From DATGKR01 sp035294565 (GTDB lineage: Bacteria; Actinomycetota; Acidimicrobiia; Acidimicrobiales; Palsa-688), in the NCBI GenBank assembly GCA_035294565.1, contig DATGKR010000161.1, positions 1-7,648 of the forward strand: 7,648 nucleotides of DNA, written 5' to 3'. This document shows positions 6,254 through 7,648 of this stretch, one piece after another; position 1 is the stretch's first letter, and every line of letters starts with the position of its first letter. The position numbers and the translations under genes are program-made. The notes under the pieces were generated by a model, which did not search any database, was not told the DNA's origin, and was given only the letters and a program-made list of their open reading frames with translations.

Positions 6254-6260
6254 CGCCAGG

Positions 6261-6266
6261 AGGTTA
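6261..6266 (-). promoter_or_regulatory. Candidate internal -10 element of ubiA-dprE1-dprE2
   Basis: On the minus strand this reads TAACCT (TAnnnT pattern) and ends 7 bases before the ATG of the prenyltransferase, the same spacing as at ethA. It lies in the 25-bp gap after the upstream gene, and no ribosome binding site is present, so a leaderless start here is plausible. No good -35 box was found. Confidence 0.3.
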
Positions 6267-6278
6267 GCCGTCGGCCTG

Positions 6279-7565
6279 TCAGCCGGCTCGGCTTGCGCCG
6301 CTGGGGAGCGACACGAGGAAGAAGTCGCGCGACTCCAAGGTGGGCGGCAGGTACCTCTCGGCAGAGCGTTGCATGCTCGGGTACAGCTTCACGCCCGTGA
6401 CCTGCGAGGGGTTCCCCGGCTGGTGCTGGTAGAAGTTGAACGTCACCCACTCCGGGTTGATGTCGAGGGTCATGGCCCGCACTGCGCCGACCCTCTTGAG
6501 CGACTCGGCCAAGCTGCGGGCGGTGAGGGCCGGACCCGCGACGTAGACGAGCGCCCCGTCTGCGGTCACGCCGATCCCCGAGCGGGCGACGACGGTGTTG
6601 GCGCCGAGGGTGAAGCCCCAGATGCGGTTGTCGGAATAGGTGGCGTCGGGCGCCGCCTGGCCGTGGTCGACGATGGGGACGAGGTTCTGCAGGACTGCCA
6701 CGACATCGGGGCTCATCGACACCTCACTGCCCCACGCGCCGATGTTGACGCGCCCGTCGCGGTAGATGACCATCGACGCCGCACCTTCTTGCAGAGGTAC
6801 CGCCGTCCGGCCGTCGAGGTAGAAGCCGCCGTGGGCGTCCGCCATGCGGAAACCGCCGTTGAAGGCGGCCGCGGCGCTCGGCAGCTCGGCGGGGGTGATG
6901 TACGGGGGGTGTGGCCAGGTGCCGCCCGGCTCGTGGGCGCCGGGTATGAGCGACACCCTCATCACCAACGGGTCGATCCACACGGCGCTGGTGATCTGGC
7001 TGGTATAGATCCGGTCGGCGCGGAACTGCGCTTCGTACATTCCCGGCACCCCGTCGACGGTCGGTCCCACCGGCTGCCACTGTCCCTCTCCGGGAAGGGC
7101 GGGGGAGACGACGAGCGGGACCGGCGCTGGCGGAGGCAGATGAGGGATGCTCGGCTGGTTCTGGGCGGGGGAAGCCGCCGTGGCGGGGACCGGGTTGAGC
7201 GAGCGGGGCCTGCCGCCGGGGGACGGGGCCTTGTGGTCGTAGTAGTACTGCTCCAGTGCGCTGGCGAGAGCCGCTGCGTGGTGGGAGCGAAGCCAGTCGG
7301 CCCACTTGGCCTCGAAGCTCTGGTTGCCGGGGGTCGTGGCGGCCCCCACCAGCGACACCGCGGCGAGGAGCACGACCACGCTCAGGATCGCCCCCGCGGC
7401 GAGGACCACACGCCGCCGAGCCCGCCCCCGGCGCCGGTGGGCCGCCGGCCGGCGCCGGCCACCCGGCCCGACGCGAGGGTCCGGAGACGGGTACCCGCCA
7501 GCGCCGCGAGGATCCGTGGGTGGGGGCCCGACCGCTCGGCGGCGGGGCGGGGTTCCGAGAGCCAT
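6279..7565 (-). CDS. Membrane-anchored phosphodiester glycosidase (NAGPA/DUF2233)-like protein
   Basis: A 428-residue protein with a Pro/Arg/Gly-rich cytoplasmic tail (1-52), one strongly hydrophobic helix preceded by arginines (53-76, an uncleaved anchor or signal sequence), a Pro/Ala-rich linker (about 111-172) and a C-terminal domain (about 175-420). The domain fits the phosphodiester-glycosidase/exopolysaccharide-related family (PF09992) by AAAFNGGFR (232-240), ARSGIGVTADGALVYV (327-342), a LAESLKRVGAVRAMTLD stretch (352-368) and a C-terminal strand. Family members cleave sugar-phosphate diesters, as in the human mannose-6-phosphate uncovering enzyme. In the place where the family usually has LDGGGS this protein has LDINPEW (367-373), so its activity or substrate may differ. 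ATG at 7563-7565 is the first start; a GAGGGGA stretch lies about 12 bases upstream, rather far. It ends 25 bp before ubiA on the same strand, so it may head that operon and act in cell-envelope polysaccharide metabolism (inference). Confidence 0.75.
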   Translation of the reverse strand: MALGTPPRRRAVGPPPTDPRGAGGYPSPDPRVGPGGRRRPAAHRRRGRARRRVVLAAGAILSVVVLLAAVSLVGAATTPGNQSFEAKWADWLRSHHAAALASALEQYYYDHKAPSPGGRPRSLNPVPATAASPAQNQPSIPHLPPPAPVPLVVSPALPGEGQWQPVGPTVDGVPGMYEAQFRADRIYTSQITSAVWIDPLVMRVSLIPGAHEPGGTWPHPPYITPAELPSAAAAFNGGFRMADAHGGFYLDGRTAVPLQEGAASMVIYRDGRVNIGAWGSEVSMSPDVVAVLQNLVPIVDHGQAAPDATYSDNRIWGFTLGANTVVARSGIGVTADGALVYVAGPALTARSLAESLKRVGAVRAMTLDINPEWVTFNFYQHQPGNPSQVTGVKLYPSMQRSAERYLPPTLESRDFFLVSLPSGASRAG

Positions 7566-7598
7566 CGACCTACAGTCTCCCCTCGACGGGGTGTCCTA

Positions 7599-7648
7599 AT
7601 GGGCATACGAAGCCTAAGAGGAGGCAAAACCCTGCTGTTGTCGTGGGT
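7599..7648 (+). CDS. Possible start of a divergent gene, cut by the window edge
   Basis: A frame open to the window edge begins at ATG 7599-7601 and reads MGIRSLRGGKTLLLSW, a basic start followed by hydrophobic residues like the beginning of a signal peptide or membrane anchor. In the same frame CTG 7632-7634 and TTG 7638-7640 follow an excellent ribosome binding site, AAGAGGAGG at 7616-7624, so the true start may be one of these instead. Only 16 codons are visible, so this is a candidate, not a firm gene, and no function can be proposed. Confidence 0.3.
   Translation, partial: MGIRSLRGGKTLLLSW
7616..7624 (+). promoter_or_regulatory. Strong Shine-Dalgarno-like sequence near the right edge
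   Basis: AAGAGGAGG is nearly the full complement of the 16S rRNA 3' end. It lies 7 bases before CTG 7632 and 13 before TTG 7638, both in the frame open to the window edge. It is the best ribosome binding site in the window, supporting a plus-strand gene that continues past 7648. Confidence 0.35.

Noticed and set aside
6258..6263. AGGAGG on the plus strand between the glycosidase-like gene and ubiA
   Set aside because: No start codon follows at suitable spacing with a credible plus-strand frame; both neighbouring genes are on the minus strand.
5198..6400. Plus-strand open frame of 400 codons antisense to ubiA
   Set aside because: Hydrophilic, Glu/Gly/Arg-rich composition with no motif and no ribosome binding site; it is the complement of a clear membrane protein gene.
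1..7648. Search for CRISPR arrays, tRNA or rRNA genes, insertion sequences and phage or defence genes
   Set aside because: No regularly spaced repeats, tRNA cloverleaf, transposase motif or terminal inverted repeats were seen; apart from the edges the window is filled by the listed genes.

Overview
This is a GC-rich, densely packed stretch of actinobacterial chromosome. I recognise its genes by close similarity, from memory, to Mycobacterium tuberculosis proteins: EthR, EthA, DprE2, DprE1 and the UbiA-type decaprenyl-phosphate phosphoribosyltransferase. The gene order is not the M. tuberculosis order: there ethA/ethR, dprE1/dprE2 and ubiA lie at separate places, and no dehydrogenase gene sits between ethA and ethR. 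The source is therefore probably an actinomycete related to, but outside, the well-studied mycobacteria. Starts are mostly non-ATG (GTG or TTG) and intergenic gaps are tiny or negative.

Layout. Positions 1-99 (+) hold the last 32 codons of a GGDEF-type (diguanylate cyclase-like) protein. Convergent to it, on the minus strand, is a two-gene unit: a classical short-chain dehydrogenase (807-1661) followed by an EthR-type TetR repressor (133-810), joined by a GTGA stop/start overlap. A 76-bp divergent intergenic region (1662-1737) carries two tandem 15-bp palindromes spaced 20 bp apart, the probable EthR operator. Rightward from it runs an EthA-type Baeyer-Villiger monooxygenase (1738-3201), which ends 10 bp from the convergent dprE2, with a hairpin in the junction. 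From there to 7565 everything is on the minus strand, transcribed right to left: a membrane-anchored phosphodiester-glycosidase-domain protein (6279-7565), the UbiA-type prenyltransferase (5309-6253), dprE1 (3964-5322) and dprE2 (3212-3967). A plus-strand gene may begin at the extreme right edge.

How the genes work together. The ethA/SDR/ethR block looks like a self-contained, autoregulated oxidation module: EthR probably represses both ethA and its own SDR-ethR transcript, and the SDR and monooxygenase could act in sequence (alcohol to ketone to ester). The right block supplies decaprenylphosphoryl-arabinose, the lipid-linked donor for cell-wall arabinan. UbiA transfers phosphoribose from PRPP to decaprenyl phosphate, and DprE1 plus DprE2 epimerise the resulting ribose lipid to arabinose. 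The phosphatase step between them is not encoded in the window. The extracytoplasmic glycosidase-like protein heading this block may act on the same envelope, but that is inference.

Most interesting points: DprE1 has alanine where the M. tuberculosis enzyme has Cys387, the covalent target of benzothiazinones; the EthR operator is unusually legible; the SDR gene is inserted into the ethA/ethR pair; and the phosphodiester-glycosidase-like protein has an atypical LDINPEW loop.
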